From contig NZ_JACBZX010000001.1 of the NCBI RefSeq assembly GCF_013408565.1, positions 2,294,001 through 2,358,000 on the forward strand: 64,000 bases of DNA. The letters are read 5' to 3'. Within the stretch, counting starts at the first letter, position 1, and every line of letters begins with the position of its first letter. The notes beneath the pieces were generated by a model, which ran no database searches, was not told where the DNA came from, and saw only the letters and a list, made by a program, of their open reading frames with translations. Of the stretch, positions 1-10,381 are shown piece by piece. The stretch is from Janibacter alkaliphilus (GTDB lineage Bacteria; Actinomycetota; Actinomycetes; Actinomycetales; Dermatophilaceae). A program made the position numbers and the translations under genes.

Positions 1-88
1 GCTGCCCGCCGGTGCGCACCACCTGCTCCAGGTCGTCCTCGACCTGACCGGCGGCCGGGGCCGTCCGGGTCGTCGCGTCCTGAGTCAC
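1..88 (-). CDS. 5' end of an unidentified gene divergent from mraZ (partial)
   Basis: On the minus strand a GTG at 88-86 follows a perfect AGGAGGT ribosome-binding site (104-98) with 9 nt spacing. The frame stays open to the window edge and encodes 29 residues beginning VTQDATTRTAPAAGQVEDDL. That fragment has no diagnostic motif, so the product cannot be named. Genes for MoxR-type AAA ATPases or other envelope proteins are common near mraZ in related actinobacteria, but that is only a contextual guess. The gene is divergent from mraZ and shares its 327-bp intergenic region, which contains MraZ-like boxes in this gene's own orientation (132-145 and 257-270). Confidence 0.6.
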   Translation of the reverse strand, partial: MTQDATTRTAPAAGQVEDDLEQVVRTGGQ

Positions 89-415
89 GGTCTGCCGACC
101 TCCTGATCGCCGGTGGCGGTCTCGCACCGTGCCACTTCGCTCCACGTCACTGCGCGCCAGCCTACGTGCTGGGCGCGCGCCGCCGCCGGGCTCGTCGTCG
201 GTGCGCCCGTCCGGACGTCACCGCCGTCCTGCGGGAGTCATGGGCGCAGATCCTCCCCACTTCGCTCCACCCTTGATATGTCAGGGAAAAAGTAGGTATC
301 TGACCGAGGAATCATGCGGCTAGAGGGTGCTTGAGCGAGCAAGGTGGAGTAAAGTGGGGGATGTAGGGAACGGGCGGAGCGCCGAGGGTCGAGCCGAAGG
401 GGAGGTGGTGCCGCG
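89..415. other. Divergent regulatory region between the partial gene and mraZ
   Basis: This 327-bp stretch holds no convincing gene. It contains the minus-strand ribosome-binding site (98-104), two minus-strand copies of GTGGAGCGAAGTGG (145-132 and 270-257), a locally AT-rich segment (273-300) with a weak promoter candidate (TTGATA at 273-278), the plus-strand MraZ-like repeat block (344-379) and the mraZ ribosome-binding site GGAGG (401-405). Short ORFs here lack coding features and overlap the operator repeats, so I treat them as noise. Confidence 0.6.
344..379 (+). promoter_or_regulatory. Candidate MraZ operator, 10-bp-spaced GG repeats
   Basis: Four xGGxx units start at 345 (TGGAG), 355 (TGGGG), 365 (AGGGA) and 375 (CGGAG), exactly 10 bp apart. 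MraZ is known from E. coli and other bacteria to bind TGGGN-type direct repeats separated by about 5 nt upstream of its own gene, and this block has that geometry 37-72 bp before the mraZ start. The left half, GTGGAGTAAAGTGG, is nearly identical to the two minus-strand copies at 132-145 and 257-270. Binding is inferred. Confidence 0.7.
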
Positions 416-847
416 ATGTTCCTGGGCACCCACACCCCCCGGCTGGACGACAAGGGCCGGCTCTTCCTCCCCGCGAAGTTCCGGGAGAAGCTCGCCGGCG
501 GGCTGGTGATGACCCGTGGGCAGGAGCGCTGCCTCTACGTCTTCCCGATGGACGAGTTCGTCCGGATCACCGAGCGCTTCCAGGAGGCCCCCACCTCCTC
601 CAAGGCGGCCCGCGACTACATGCGCGTCTTCCTCAGCGGCGCCAGCGACGAGATCCCGGACAAGCAGGGGCGGGTCACCGTCCCGGCCACGCTGCGCCAG
701 TACGCCGGTCTGGACCGCGACTGCACGGTCATCGGCGCCGGCAGCCGGGTCGAGGTGTGGGACTCCACCGCCTGGGCCGGCTACCTGGACAGCACCGAGC
801 AGGCCTTCTCCGACCAGACGGAGGAGGTGATCCCGGGACTGATGTGA
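416..847 (+). CDS. mraZ: Transcriptional regulator MraZ
   Basis: MraZ is the DNA-binding repressor of the dcw cluster and assembles as a ring of paired AbrB-like domains. The 143-residue product has the expected length and two SpoVT-AbrB-type repeats: [14 protein letters not shown] near residues 11-24 and [13 protein letters not shown] near 82-94. The ATG follows GGAGG (401-405) with 10 nt spacing. It is the first gene of the cluster, and candidate binding repeats lie just upstream, consistent with autoregulation. A 123-bp gap before rsmH is the largest break before ftsQ/ftsZ. Confidence 0.97.
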   Translation: MFLGTHTPRLDDKGRLFLPAKFREKLAGGLVMTRGQERCLYVFPMDEFVRITERFQEAPTSSKAARDYMRVFLSGASDEIPDKQGRVTVPATLRQYAGLDRDCTVIGAGSRVEVWDSTAWAGYLDSTEQAFSDQTEEVIPGLM

Positions 848-970
848 CCCGGCAGCTGCCGCCCGGCCTCCAGCCGAGACGGCACCGACGCGACTTCCCC
901 CGCGCCGGAACGTCCCGGATGGGGACCAGGTGGCAGCAGCCGGACCGCGCCAGCACGGGATCGAGCGACG

Positions 971-1975
971 ATGATGACCACGCACCAGCCGCCCGCCGAC
1001 GAGACCACCGGCCGGCACCTGCCGGTGATGCCGGCCGAGGTGGCCGAGCACCTCGCCCCGGCGCTGACCGCCGACGGGGCGGTGCACGTCGACGGCACCC
1101 TCGGCCTCGGCGGGCACGCCGAGGCGGTGCTCTCCGCGCACCCCGGCGTCCGCCTCGTCGGCATCGACCGCGACCCCCAGGCGCTCGCCCTGGCCGAGCA
1201 GCGGCTCGCCCCCTTCGCCGACCGGGTGGACCTGGTGCACGCGGTCAACGACGAGCTCGGCGAGGTGCTCGACGACCTGGGCCTGGCCACGGTCGACTCG
1301 ATCTTCTTCGACCTCGGGGTCAGCTCGCTGCAGCTCGACGAGAGCGAGCGCGGCTTCGCCTACGCCCAGGACGCCCCCCTGGACATGCGGATGGACCCCA
1401 CCGTCGGGATCACCGCGGCCGAGGTGCTCAACACCTACCCGCAGGACCGGCTGGCCCGGGTGCTCGCCGAGCTGGGCGAGGAGCGCTTCGCCCGGCGGAT
1501 CGCCGCCGCGGTGGTGCGCGAGCGCGAGCGGGCCCCCTTCGAGCGCTCGGCCCGGCTCGTCGAGCTGCTCCGCGAGAGCATCCCGGCCGCCTCCCAGCGG
1601 GCCGGCGGGCACCCCGGCAAGCGGACCTTCCAGGCGCTGCGGATCGAGGTCAACGCCGAGCTGGTCACCTGGCAGCGCGCGCTGCCGGTCGCCCTGCAGC
1701 GGCTCGCCGTCGGCGGCCGGATCGCGGTGCTGTCCTTCCACTCGCTCGAGGACCGGATCACCAAGCGGGCGCTGACCGCGGCGGCCCGCAGCAGCGCCCC
1801 GGTGGACCTGCCGGTCGAGCTGCCCGAGCACGCCCCCGAGCTGCGTCTGCTCACCCGCGGGGCGCAGACCCCGACCGCGGCCGAGCTGGCCGAGAACCCC
1901 CGATCTGCCTCGGTGCGCCTGCGCGCGGCCGAGCGCATCCGTCCGCCCCGCCGACCGGAAGGCACCGCCCGATGA
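971..1975 (+). CDS. rsmH: 16S rRNA (cytosine(1402)-N(4))-methyltransferase RsmH
   Basis: RsmH (MraW) transfers a methyl group from SAM to N4 of C1402 in the 30S decoding centre. The 334-residue protein has the family's SAM-binding loop [16 protein letters not shown] (about 37-52), the [10 protein letters not shown] motif near residues 115-124 and the [11 protein letters not shown] segment. Start codons at 971 and 974 are both possible and the ribosome-binding site is weak. The stop codon overlaps the ATG of the following ftsL gene (ATGA), so the two are probably translationally coupled. Confidence 0.96.
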   Translation: MMTTHQPPADETTGRHLPVMPAEVAEHLAPALTADGAVHVDGTLGLGGHAEAVLSAHPGVRLVGIDRDPQALALAEQRLAPFADRVDLVHAVNDELGEVLDDLGLATVDSIFFDLGVSSLQLDESERGFAYAQDAPLDMRMDPTVGITAAEVLNTYPQDRLARVLAELGEERFARRIAAAVVRERERAPFERSARLVELLRESIPAASQRAGGHPGKRTFQALRIEVNAELVTWQRALPVALQRLAVGGRIAVLSFHSLEDRITKRALTAAARSSAPVDLPVELPEHAPELRLLTRGAQTPTAAELAENPRSASVRLRAAERIRPPRRPEGTAR

Positions 1976-2568
1976 GCCAGATGATGACCAGCCTGCTGGC
2001 CCGCGACCCCGAGCGGGGGAGCCGACCCGCCGACCGTCGTCGCCTCGCGGTGGTCTCGCCGCAGGACACCTCCGGGTCGGTCCGCTTCCCGGTGCTCTGC
2101 CTCAGCCTGCTGCTGGCCGGTCTCGGCGCGGTCCTCGGGCTGAACACCGCGATGGCCCAGGACTCCTTCGAGGTGCAGCGGCTCGAGGGGCGCTCCGCCG
2201 CGCTCAGCGACACCCAGGAGTCGCTGACCCACGACATCGACGAGCGCTCCGCCCCGCAGGCGCTCGCCGACCGGGCCGACGAGCTCGGCATGGTGCCCGC
2301 CGACAGCGCCGCCTTCGTCGACCTGGAGAAGGGCGCCGTGCTCGGCGTGGCGGAGCCGGCCACCCGACCCGAGGGTCTTACCGTGGACGCGGCGACGGAC
2401 GCGACCGCCTCCGAGGGCGCCAGCAGCGAGAAGGAGAGCGGCTCGGGCTCGTCGTCGGCCTCGTCCGAGAAGGGCGAGGAGAGCGAGAAGGAGTCGGCCT
2501 CGGCCAGCTCGACGCAGGAGGAGTCGTCCTCGTCCGCGCAGGAGTCCGCGGACGAGAGCAGCGACTGA
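1972..2568 (+). CDS. ftsL: FtsL-like divisome protein with Ser/Glu-rich tail
   Basis: This is a small bitopic protein in the ftsL position. The 198 residues comprise a short basic cytoplasmic N terminus, one membrane segment near residues 38-58 ([18 protein letters not shown]), an extracytoplasmic helical region (about 60-110) and a C-terminal tail from about 140 made almost entirely of Ser, Glu, Ala and Lys. FtsL works with FtsB/FtsQ to activate FtsWI. The start is the ATG overlapping the rsmH stop, preceded by GGAAGG (1957-1962). Assignment rests on position and topology because FtsL sequences diverge strongly. The long acidic serine tail is unusual and probably disordered. Confidence 0.8.
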   Translation: MSQMMTSLLARDPERGSRPADRRRLAVVSPQDTSGSVRFPVLCLSLLLAGLGAVLGLNTAMAQDSFEVQRLEGRSAALSDTQESLTHDIDERSAPQALADRADELGMVPADSAAFVDLEKGAVLGVAEPATRPEGLTVDAATDATASEGASSEKESGSGSSSASSEKGEESEKESASASSTQEESSSSAQESADESSD

Positions 2569-2615
2569 GCAGACCCGCCGGCGCGACCGGCACGGACGAG
2601 GTGAAGGAGAGCCCG

Positions 2616-4811
2616 TTGACCCAGCGTCGACCCGCTCGCGGGCGAACGACCCCGCAGGGCGCGACGCGCGGATCCGCGGCCCGGCCCTCGTCCTCGGGGA
2701 CGCCGGCACGGGCGACGTCTGCCCAGCCGAAGCGCCCGCAGCGCAAGCCCGCGAGACCGCAGCCCGGGCAGGCCAGGAAGCCCGCCGCCAAGCCCTCCGC
2801 GAACCGGGCCGCCTCGGTGCCGGCGAAGGGCACCCGGCCGGCCGGCCACTCCGGTCCCGCCCGCAGAGGCCCGGCCCGCTCCGGTCCCGGGAGCACGCCC
2901 CCGCGTCGGCCACGGCGAGGATCGGGCGGTCCCGGCGGTCCGGGCGGACGCGGCCCGCGCCGCCCCGGCGGCTCCGGGCGTCCCGCCCCCCGCCCGGGCA
3001 ACCCGCGCACCCGGATGCTCGCCCTCACCATGGGCATGCTCATGGTGCTCAGCCTCTTCGCCGCCCAGCTGCTGCGGATCCAGGGCTTCGACAGCGACGC
3101 CGTGGCCGCCGAGGCGCTGGCCGCGCGCAGCCAGACCGAGGCCATCCCGGCCACCCGCGGCACGATCTACGACGCCGAGGGCACCGTGCTGGCGACCAGC
3201 CGCGAGCGCCGCACCGTCGTCATCGACCAGACCGCCGTCCCCTCGTACGAGAAGCGGGTCTCCGGCCAGACCACCACGGTCGGCGTCGAGGGGGCCGCGC
3301 AGGACCTGGCGCCGCTGCTGGGCACCACCGCGGACGAGCTCGCCCCGCAGCTCACCGGCGACCGGCGCTACCGGGTGATCGCCAAGAACGTCTCGCCACA
3401 GACCTGGCGGACCATCAACGACCTCGGTATCCCGGGCGTCTACTCCGAGCCGACCACCCAGCGCAGCTACCCGCAGTCGACCACCGTGGCCTCCCTCGTC
3501 GGCTTCGTCCAGGAGGACCAGTCGGCCGGCGGCGGGCTGGAGCTCATGCTCGACGACGAGCTGGCCGGCGACGCCGGCACGGCCACCTACGAGATCGCCC
3601 AGGACGGCTCGCGGCTGCCCAACGCCGACACCGAGATCAGCTCGGCCACCGACGGCACCGACGTGCGGCTGACCATCGACAACGACGTGCAGTGGTACGC
3701 CCAGAACGCGCTCGCCGCCAAGGTCAAGGAGACCAAGGCCGAGTCCGGGACGGTCGTGGTGCAGGAGGCCGACACCGGCCAGCTCGTCGCCCTGGCCAGC
3801 TACCCGACCTTCGACCCCAACGACATCGGCGACCAGGACAACGTCTTCGCCAACCTCGCCTTCAGCGACGTCTTCGAGCCGGGGTCCACCGCCAAGGTGA
3901 TGACCGTGGCCGCCGCCCTGGAGGAGGACGCGGTCGAGCCGGACACCCCGATGGTCATCCCGGACAGCCTCACCCGCTACGACCGGACGATCACCGACTC
4001 GCACCCGCACCCCACCCAGTACCGCACGGTCTCCGGGGCGCTGGCCGAGTCCAGCAACACCGGGATGATGCTGATCAGCGAGCGGATGGAGCCGCAGACC
4101 CTCGAGGAGTACTTCCGCGCCTTCGGCCTGGGCAGCAAGACCGGCATCGGCTTCCCCGGCGAGTCCTCCGGGCTGCTCGCCCCGGCCGAGGACTGGGACC
4201 CGGTCCAGGCCTACACGGTCACCTACGGGCAGGGCGTGAGCACCACCGCGGTGCAGACCGCCAGCGTCTTCCAGACGATCGCCAACGGCGGCACCCGGCT
4301 CAGCCCGAGCCTGGTCGAGGAGACCAAGGCCGCCGACGCGGGGGAGGACGGCTGGGAGGCCTCCGCGGAGCCGGAGAGCTCCCGGGTGATCTCCGAGACC
4401 ACCGCGGAGCAGATCAGCCTCATGCTCGAAGGGGTCGTCAGCGAGGACGGCACGGCGCCGCAGGCCCGCATCCCCGGCTACCGCGTCGCCGGCAAGACCG
4501 GTACCGCCGACCGGCCCGACCCGGACGGCAACGGCTACAAGGGCAAGACCGCCAGCTTCATCGGCTTCGCGCCCGCCGACGACCCCGAGCTGGTCGTCTC
4601 GGTGATCCTGCAGGACCCGACCAACGGCTACTACGGCGGCACCGTGGCGGCTCCGGTCTTCAAGGACGTCATGACCTACGCCCTGCAGGACCAGCAGGTC
4701 CCGCCCACGGCCAGCGGGGAGAAGAGCCCGAAGGTCGAGATCGAGATCGACGAGCCCGCCGACGACGCGCCCGGTGTCATCAGGGACCAGGGCCTGCCCG
4801 AGGGCCGGTAG
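2616..4811 (+). CDS. ftsI: Septal peptidoglycan transpeptidase FtsI (PBP3)
   Basis: FtsI is the class B penicillin-binding protein that crosslinks septal peptidoglycan with FtsW. From the TTG at 2616 it has 731 residues. An arginine/proline-rich cytoplasmic extension of about 125 residues precedes the membrane anchor (ALTMGMLMVLSLFAAQLL), then come the dimerisation and transpeptidase domains. Catalytic motifs are present: STAK with Ser424, SSN at 479-481 and KTG at 627-629. I prefer the TTG because AAGGAG (2604-2609) sits 6 nt upstream. An in-frame GTG at 2601 would add five residues but has a poorer site. The N-terminal extension is longer than in most FtsI proteins. Confidence 0.95.
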   Translation: MTQRRPARGRTTPQGATRGSAARPSSSGTPARATSAQPKRPQRKPARPQPGQARKPAAKPSANRAASVPAKGTRPAGHSGPARRGPARSGPGSTPPRRPRRGSGGPGGPGGRGPRRPGGSGRPAPRPGNPRTRMLALTMGMLMVLSLFAAQLLRIQGFDSDAVAAEALAARSQTEAIPATRGTIYDAEGTVLATSRERRTVVIDQTAVPSYEKRVSGQTTTVGVEGAAQDLAPLLGTTADELAPQLTGDRRYRVIAKNVSPQTWRTINDLGIPGVYSEPTTQRSYPQSTTVASLVGFVQEDQSAGGGLELMLDDELAGDAGTATYEIAQDGSRLPNADTEISSATDGTDVRLTIDNDVQWYAQNALAAKVKETKAESGTVVVQEADTGQLVALASYPTFDPNDIGDQDNVFANLAFSDVFEPGSTAKVMTVAAALEEDAVEPDTPMVIPDSLTRYDRTITDSHPHPTQYRTVSGALAESSNTGMMLISERMEPQTLEEYFRAFGLGSKTGIGFPGESSGLLAPAEDWDPVQAYTVTYGQGVSTTAVQTASVFQTIANGGTRLSPSLVEETKAADAGEDGWEASAEPESSRVISETTAEQISLMLEGVVSEDGTAPQARIPGYRVAGKTGTADRPDPDGNGYKGKTASFIGFAPADDPELVVSVILQDPTNGYYGGTVAAPVFKDVMTYALQDQQVPPTASGEKSPKVEIEIDEPADDAPGVIRDQGLPEGR

Positions 4812-4822
4812 GCTGCCCGCTC

Positions 4823-6358
4823 GTGCCTCTCCCACGCCCCGACGGCCTCCCGGCCGTGCCGCTCGGCGACCTCGCCGAGGTCGCCGGACCGGACGCGAAC
4901 GTCACCGGGGACCGCGCCACCTCCGTCACCGGGATCTCCCTGGCCACCTCCACGGTGCGCCCCGGCGACCTCTGGGCGGCGCTGCAGGGCGCCAACGTGC
5001 ACGGCGCCCGCTACGCCGAGCAGGCGGCTGCCGCCGGCGCGGTCGCGGTGCTCACCGACGAGGCGGGCGAGGCGCTGGTGCGCGAGAGCGGGGTCGACCT
5101 GCCGGTGGTGGTCTGCACCGACCCGCGCGGCCGGCTGGGCCGGGTGAGCGCCGCGCTCTACGGCACCACCGACCCCGGGCTGCGGCTCTTCGGGATCACC
5201 GGCACCAACGGCAAGACCACCACGGCCTACCTGCTGGACTCGGCGCTGCGAGCCCTCGGCCGGGCCACCGGGCTGATCGGCACCATCGAGACCCGGATCG
5301 GCGACGAGCGGGTGGCCTCGGCGCGCACCACCCCCGAGACCACCGACCTGCACGCGCTGCTGGCAGTGATGGCCCAGCGCGGCACCGACGACTGCGTCAT
5401 GGAGGTCAGCAGCCACGCCCTGGAGCTGCACCGGGTGGACGCGGTCGTCTACGACGTCGCGATCTTCACCAACCTCTCCCAGGACCACCTCGACTTCCAC
5501 GGCACGATGGAGGCCTACTTCGCCGCCAAGGCCCGGCTCTTCACCCCGGAGCGCTCCCGCGCCGGGGTGGTCTGCGTCGACGACGCCTGGGGCCGGCGGC
5601 TGGCCGAGCAGGCCGGCGTGCCGGTGACCACCGTCTCCAGCCACGAGGACGTGCCCGCCGACTGGCGGATCGGCGGCGACCCGGCCGGCCACGACCTCAC
5701 CCTCACCTCCGCCGACGGGGCCAGCCTCGCGCTGCGCTCGGCGCTGCCCGGCGACTTCAACCGGGTCAACACCGCGCTGGCCGCGCTCGCCCTGATCGTC
5801 GCCGGGCACCCCCGGGACGAGGTGGTCGAGGCAGTGCTCGCGCCGCCGAGCGTCCCCGGCCGGATGGAGCTGGTCAGCACCGACGACCCCGACGCCCCGC
5901 AGGGCGTCGTCGACTACGCGCACACCCCGGACGCGGTGGCCGCCGCCCTGGCCGCGCTGCGCCCGCAGACCGCCGGCACCCTGGTCGCCGTGCTCGGCGC
6001 CGGAGGCGCCCGCGACCAGGGCAAGCGACCCGGCATGGGCCGTGCCGCGGCCACCCACGCCGACGTCGTCCTGGTCACCGACGACAACCCCCGCGACGAG
6101 GACCCGGCGCTCATCCGGGAGGCCGTGGCCTCCGGCGCCGACGGGGGGCCGGCCACCGTCGAGGTCGTCCCCGGCCGGGACGCGGCGATCGCCCGGGCGG
6201 TCGCCCTGGCCGCCGCGGGCGGCCCCGGCGGCACCGTCGCGCTGCTCGGCAAGGGCCACGAGCAGGGCCAGGAGATCGCCGGGCAGGTTCGCCCGCACGA
6301 CGACCGCGACGCGCTGCGGCAGGCCCTCGCCGCGACCGTCGCCGGAGGCACCCGATGA
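4823..6358 (+). CDS. murE: UDP-MurNAc-tripeptide synthetase MurE
   Basis: MurE ligates the third stem-peptide amino acid to UDP-MurNAc-L-Ala-D-Glu in the cytoplasm using ATP. The 511-residue protein has the Mur ligase P-loop GTNGKTT at 127-133, the central-domain SSHALELHR segment and the motif DNPR at 421-424. In characterised enzymes DNPR marks selection of meso-diaminopimelate, so DAP-type peptidoglycan is inferred. The GTG at 4823 is the first in-frame start after the ftsI stop, with a weak ribosome-binding site; a GTG at 4856 is the alternative. The stop overlaps the murF ATG. Confidence 0.95.
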   Translation: MPLPRPDGLPAVPLGDLAEVAGPDANVTGDRATSVTGISLATSTVRPGDLWAALQGANVHGARYAEQAAAAGAVAVLTDEAGEALVRESGVDLPVVVCTDPRGRLGRVSAALYGTTDPGLRLFGITGTNGKTTTAYLLDSALRALGRATGLIGTIETRIGDERVASARTTPETTDLHALLAVMAQRGTDDCVMEVSSHALELHRVDAVVYDVAIFTNLSQDHLDFHGTMEAYFAAKARLFTPERSRAGVVCVDDAWGRRLAEQAGVPVTTVSSHEDVPADWRIGGDPAGHDLTLTSADGASLALRSALPGDFNRVNTALAALALIVAGHPRDEVVEAVLAPPSVPGRMELVSTDDPDAPQGVVDYAHTPDAVAAALAALRPQTAGTLVAVLGAGGARDQGKRPGMGRAAATHADVVLVTDDNPRDEDPALIREAVASGADGGPATVEVVPGRDAAIARAVALAAAGGPGGTVALLGKGHEQGQEIAGQVRPHDDRDALRQALAATVAGGTR

Positions 6359-7821
6359 TCCCGCTGACCCTGGCCGAGATCCACCGGGTGACCGGTGGGC
6401 AGCTGCACGGCACCGACGCCGCCGCCGCGGCGCGGATCGTCGTGGACGGACCGGTGGTCACCGACTCCCGCGAGGCCGGCCCCGGCAGCCTCTACGTCGC
6501 CCGGATCGGGGAGCAGGCCGACGGTCACCGCTACCTGCCGGCCGCGGCCGACCTGGGCGCGGTCGCCGCGCTGACCACCCGCCCCACCGACGGCCTGGCG
6601 CAGATCGTCGTCCCCGACGAGCAGGCCGCCTTCGTCGCCCTGGCCCGGCACCTCGTCGACGCGCTTCCCCGGATGCTCGTCGTCGGGATCACCGGGTCCT
6701 CGGGCAAGACCAGCACCAAGGACCTGCTCGGCGCGGTGCTGGCCACGGCCGGGGAGACCGTCGCCCCGCAGGGCTCCTACAACTCCGAGGTCGGGGTGCC
6801 GCTGACCGTCTGCCGGGTGACCCCGCGCACCGAGCACCTCGTCGTCGAGATGGGCGCCCGCGGCCGCGGGCACATCGCCTACCTCACCGAGATCGCGCCG
6901 CCGCGGATCGGGGTGGTGCTCAACGTCGGGCACGCCCACGTCGGCGAGTTCGGCTCGCTGGACGCCGTCGCCGAGGCGAAGGGCGAGCTGCCCGAGGCGC
7001 TCCCGGCGGACGGGGTGGCCGTGCTCAACGCCGACGACCCGCGGGTGCTGGCGATGGCGGCCCGCACCCGCGCCGAGGTGGTCCTCGTCGGCGAGTCGCC
7101 GCAGGCCCAGGTGCGCGCCGAGCAGGTCGCCCTCGACGAGGGCGGCCGGGCCCGCTTCACCCTGGTCACCCCGCAGGGCAGCGCCCCGGTGGCGCTCGGG
7201 CTGGTCGGCCGGCACCACGTCGGCAACGCCCTGGCCGTGGTCGCCGTCGCCCTCGCCGCCGGCCTGCCCCTGGAGCAGGTGGTCGCCGCGCTGGCCGCCG
7301 CCCGCCCGGAGAGCCGCTGGCGGATGGAGGTCACCACCCGCGCCGACGGGGTGACGATCGTCAACGACGCCTACAACGCCAACCCGGACTCGATGGCCGC
7401 CGCCCTGCAGGGCGTGGCCGCGATGCACGCCACCGGCCGGCGCTGGGCGGTGCTCGGCGCGATGCTCGAGCTGGGCCCGGAGAGCCGCGCGCTGCACGAG
7501 CAGGTGGGGGCCCGGGCCGTGACCGAGGGCTTCGACGAGCTGCTCGCCGTCGGCGAGCTCGGCGAAGGCATCGCCGCCGGCGCCGAGGCCGCGCAGGCGG
7601 CTCCGGCCGCGCAGGCTGCTCCGGCCGCGCAGGCTGCGCAGAACGGCCAGCCCGCTGCAGGCCGGTCGACCCGGGTGCGGCACCTGCCCGACCCCGAGGC
7701 CGCCGAGGCGGTGCTGGCCGACGAGCTGGCACCCGGCGACGTGGTCGTCTTCAAGTCCAGCCGCGACGCCGGACTACGGTGGCTCGGAGACAGGTCGAGC
7801 CAGATGGAGGTCCCCTCGTGA
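6355..7821 (+). CDS. murF: UDP-MurNAc-tripeptide--D-Ala-D-Ala ligase MurF
   Basis: MurF adds D-Ala-D-Ala to the UDP-MurNAc-tripeptide, completing the cytoplasmic pentapeptide precursor. The 488 residues contain the P-loop GSSGKTS at 114-120, the [12 protein letters not shown] segment and the YNANPDSM motif typical of MurF. Near the C terminus (about residues 410-437) lies an alanine/glutamine repeat ([18 protein letters not shown]), a low-complexity insertion not needed for catalysis. The ATG overlaps the murE stop (ATGA), and its own TGA overlaps the GTG of mraY. Confidence 0.96.
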   Translation: MIPLTLAEIHRVTGGQLHGTDAAAAARIVVDGPVVTDSREAGPGSLYVARIGEQADGHRYLPAAADLGAVAALTTRPTDGLAQIVVPDEQAAFVALARHLVDALPRMLVVGITGSSGKTSTKDLLGAVLATAGETVAPQGSYNSEVGVPLTVCRVTPRTEHLVVEMGARGRGHIAYLTEIAPPRIGVVLNVGHAHVGEFGSLDAVAEAKGELPEALPADGVAVLNADDPRVLAMAARTRAEVVLVGESPQAQVRAEQVALDEGGRARFTLVTPQGSAPVALGLVGRHHVGNALAVVAVALAAGLPLEQVVAALAAARPESRWRMEVTTRADGVTIVNDAYNANPDSMAAALQGVAAMHATGRRWAVLGAMLELGPESRALHEQVGARAVTEGFDELLAVGELGEGIAAGAEAAQAAPAAQAAPAAQAAQNGQPAAGRSTRVRHLPDPEAAEAVLADELAPGDVVVFKSSRDAGLRWLGDRSSQMEVPS

Positions 7822-8900
7822 AAGCGGTGCTGATCGCCGCCAGCGTGTCGCTCGTCGTGGCCCTCTTCGGGACCCCGATGTTCATCCGGCTGCTCGTCAA
7901 GCAGGGCTACGGGCAGTTCATCCGCGACGACGGCCCGACCTCGCACCACACCAAGCGCGGCACCCCGACGATGGGTGGCGCGGTGATCATCGGCGCCACC
8001 GTGCTGGCCTACCTGGTCGCCCACCTGGTGCTCTGGTACCCGCCCAGCTGGAGCGGCATCCTCGTCCTCTTCCTCATGGTCGGGCTCGGGCTGGTCGGCT
8101 TCGCCGACGACTACATCAAGATCAGCAAGCAGCGCAGCCTCGGCCTGCGGTCCTGGGAGAAGCTGCTCGGCCAGACCGCGGTGGCGGTCGCCTTCGCCGT
8201 GCTCGCCCTGCAGTTCCCCAACGACGCCGACCTCACCCCGGCCTCGACCCGGATCTCCTTCGTGCGGGACACCGCCTTCGACCTCGCCTTCGCCGGACCG
8301 CTGGTGGGCACCGCCCTCTTCATCGTCTGGGCGAACCTCATGATCGCCGGCACCTCGAACGGGGTGAACCTCACCGACGGCCTGGACGGCCTGGCCACCG
8401 GTGCCAGCGTGATGGTCTTCGCGGCCTACCTCGTCGTCGGGGTGTGGCAGTTCAACCAGGCCTGCGGGCTGGCGCCGAGCACCAAGTGCTACGAGGTGCG
8501 CGACCCGCTCGACCTCGCGGTGGTGGCCGCGGCCGGGATGGGGGCCTGCTTCGGCTTCCTGTGGTGGAACGGCTCGCCGGCGAAGATCTTCATGGGCGAC
8601 ACCGGCTCGCTGGCCCTCGGCGGCGCGCTGGCCGGCCTGGCGATCACCTCCCGCACCGAGCTGCTCATCGTCATCCTCGGCGGCCTCTTCGTCACCATCA
8701 CCCTCTCGGTGATCATCCAGGTGGCCTCCTTCAAGGCCACCGGCAAACGGGTCTTCCGGATGGCGCCGCTGCAGCACCACTTCGAGCTGCTCGGCTGGCA
8801 AGAGGTGACGATCGTCATCCGCTTCTGGATCATCGCCGGGCTCTTCGTCGCCCTGGGGCTGGGCCTCTTCTACGCCGAGTGGGTCGTGGGCGCGCCGTGA
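7818..8900 (+). CDS. mraY: Phospho-MurNAc-pentapeptide translocase MraY
   Basis: MraY is the polytopic membrane enzyme that transfers phospho-MurNAc-pentapeptide to undecaprenyl phosphate, forming lipid I. The 360-residue product has about ten hydrophobic segments and the family signatures: FADDYIKI (near 95-102, aspartate pair), [10 protein letters not shown] (near 184-193) and [12 protein letters not shown] near the C terminus. The GTG start overlaps the murF stop (GTGA) and the TGA overlaps the GTG of murD, so precursor synthesis genes are coupled. Confidence 0.97.
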   Translation: MKAVLIAASVSLVVALFGTPMFIRLLVKQGYGQFIRDDGPTSHHTKRGTPTMGGAVIIGATVLAYLVAHLVLWYPPSWSGILVLFLMVGLGLVGFADDYIKISKQRSLGLRSWEKLLGQTAVAVAFAVLALQFPNDADLTPASTRISFVRDTAFDLAFAGPLVGTALFIVWANLMIAGTSNGVNLTDGLDGLATGASVMVFAAYLVVGVWQFNQACGLAPSTKCYEVRDPLDLAVVAAAGMGACFGFLWWNGSPAKIFMGDTGSLALGGALAGLAITSRTELLIVILGGLFVTITLSVIIQVASFKATGKRVFRMAPLQHHFELLGWQEVTIVIRFWIIAGLFVALGLGLFYAEWVVGAP

Positions 8901-10378
8901 GCGCCCCGCTGAGCGAGCTCACCCACCGCGAGGCGGACTGGAGCGGCCTGCGGGTCGTCGTCACCGGCCTCGGGGTCTCCGGCTTCGCCGCGGCGGACGC
9001 GCTGCTGGAGCGCGGCGCCGTGGTCACCGTCGTCGACGCCACGGCCCCGGAGGAGGGCGGCGCGCTGGCCGAGCGCTCCACGATCCTGGACATCCTCGGT
9101 GCCCGGCTGCTGCTCGGGCCCGGCCACGAGCAGCGGCTGCCCGACCCGGCCGAGGAGATCGACCTCGTCGTCACCTCGCCCGGGTGGTCGCCGACCCAGC
9201 CGCTGCTCGCCGCGGCCGCCGACGCCGGCGTCGAGATCTGGGGCGAGGTCGAGCTGGCCTGGCGGATGCGCCCGCGCGAGGGGGCCGCGCCGTGGCTGGT
9301 GCTCACCGGCACCAACGGCAAGACCACCACCGTGCAGATGCTCACCGAGATGCTCCGCGCCGCCGGGCTGCGGGCGGTCTCGGCCGGCAACGTCGGCACC
9401 CCGATCCTCGAGGCGGTCCAGGACCCGGAGCCCTACGACGTCATCGCCGTCGAGCTGAGCAGCTTCCAGCTGCACTGGAGCCGCACCCTGGCACCGCGGG
9501 CCTCGGCGGTGCTCAACCTCGCGCCGGACCACGTGGACTGGCACGGCTCCTACGAGGAGTACGTCGCGGCGAAGGGGAAGATCTACCAGGGGACCGAGAT
9601 CGCCTGCGTCTACAACGTCGCCGACCCGGCCACCGAGCGGCTGGTGGAGCAGGCCGAGGTGCGCGAGGGCTGCCGGGCGATCGGCTTCACCACCGGCGTG
9701 CCCGGGCTGTCCATGGTCGGGGTCGTCGAGGACGTGCTCGCCGACCGTGCCTTCGTGCCGGACCGGGCGACCAGCGCGGCCGAGTTCGGCACCCTCGACG
9801 ACCTGCGCGGCGACGCCCCCGAGGTGCCCGCGCACGTGCTCGCCAACGCGCTGGCGGCGGCCGCCCTGGCCCGCGCCCACGGGGTGCCCGCCGCGGCGGT
9901 GCGCGACGGTCTGCGGGCGTGGCGCCCCGAGCCGCACCGGATCGCCGAGGTGCCCACCGGCGGCGAGGTCCGCTGGATCGACGACTCCAAGGCGACCAAC
10001 CCGCACGCCGCGGCGGCCTCGCTGCAGGCCTACGAGCACGTCGTCTGGGTGGCCGGCGGGCTGCTCAAGGGGGCCGACGTCGACGACCTCGTCGCCACGG
10101 CCGCGCCGCGGCTGCGCGGGGTGGTGCTCATCGGCCGCGACCGGGCCCGGATCGCCGAGGCCGTCGCGCGACACGCGCCCGATGTCCCGGTCATCGACAT
10201 CGCCGAGACCGACACTGGAGCCATGGACCTCGTCGTCCGCCGGGCCCACGACCTCGCCCGGCCGGGGGACGTGGTGCTGCTGGCGCCCGCGGCGGCGTCG
10301 ATGGACATGTTCACCAGCTACGCGGCCCGTGGTGACGCCTTCGTCGAGGCGGTGCAGCGGCACGCACGTCAGGAGTAG
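8897..10378 (+). CDS. murD: UDP-MurNAc-L-alanine--D-glutamate ligase MurD
   Basis: MurD adds D-Glu to UDP-MurNAc-L-Ala. The 493-residue protein has an N-terminal nucleotide-binding fold ([18 protein letters not shown]), the P-loop GTNGKTT at 138-144, the [13 protein letters not shown] segment and the C-terminal [10 protein letters not shown] motif. Start is the GTG that overlaps the mraY stop. The gene ends 3 bp before the ftsW ATG, and the AGGAG inside its last codons (10371-10375) serves as the ftsW ribosome-binding site. Confidence 0.96.
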   Translation: MSAPLSELTHREADWSGLRVVVTGLGVSGFAAADALLERGAVVTVVDATAPEEGGALAERSTILDILGARLLLGPGHEQRLPDPAEEIDLVVTSPGWSPTQPLLAAAADAGVEIWGEVELAWRMRPREGAAPWLVLTGTNGKTTTVQMLTEMLRAAGLRAVSAGNVGTPILEAVQDPEPYDVIAVELSSFQLHWSRTLAPRASAVLNLAPDHVDWHGSYEEYVAAKGKIYQGTEIACVYNVADPATERLVEQAEVREGCRAIGFTTGVPGLSMVGVVEDVLADRAFVPDRATSAAEFGTLDDLRGDAPEVPAHVLANALAAAALARAHGVPAAAVRDGLRAWRPEPHRIAEVPTGGEVRWIDDSKATNPHAAAASLQAYEHVVWVAGGLLKGADVDDLVATAAPRLRGVVLIGRDRARIAEAVARHAPDVPVIDIAETDTGAMDLVVRRAHDLARPGDVVLLAPAAASMDMFTSYAARGDAFVEAVQRHARQE

Positions 10379-10381
10379 GCC

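Noticed and set aside
320..1831. Very long antisense open frames, here and opposite most genes (for example 1851-4835, 25032-28604 and 40417-42762)
   Set aside because: They are mirror frames of GC-rich genes with G/C third positions. Their translations are low-complexity Gly/Arg/Val/His strings without domains or starts with ribosome-binding sites.
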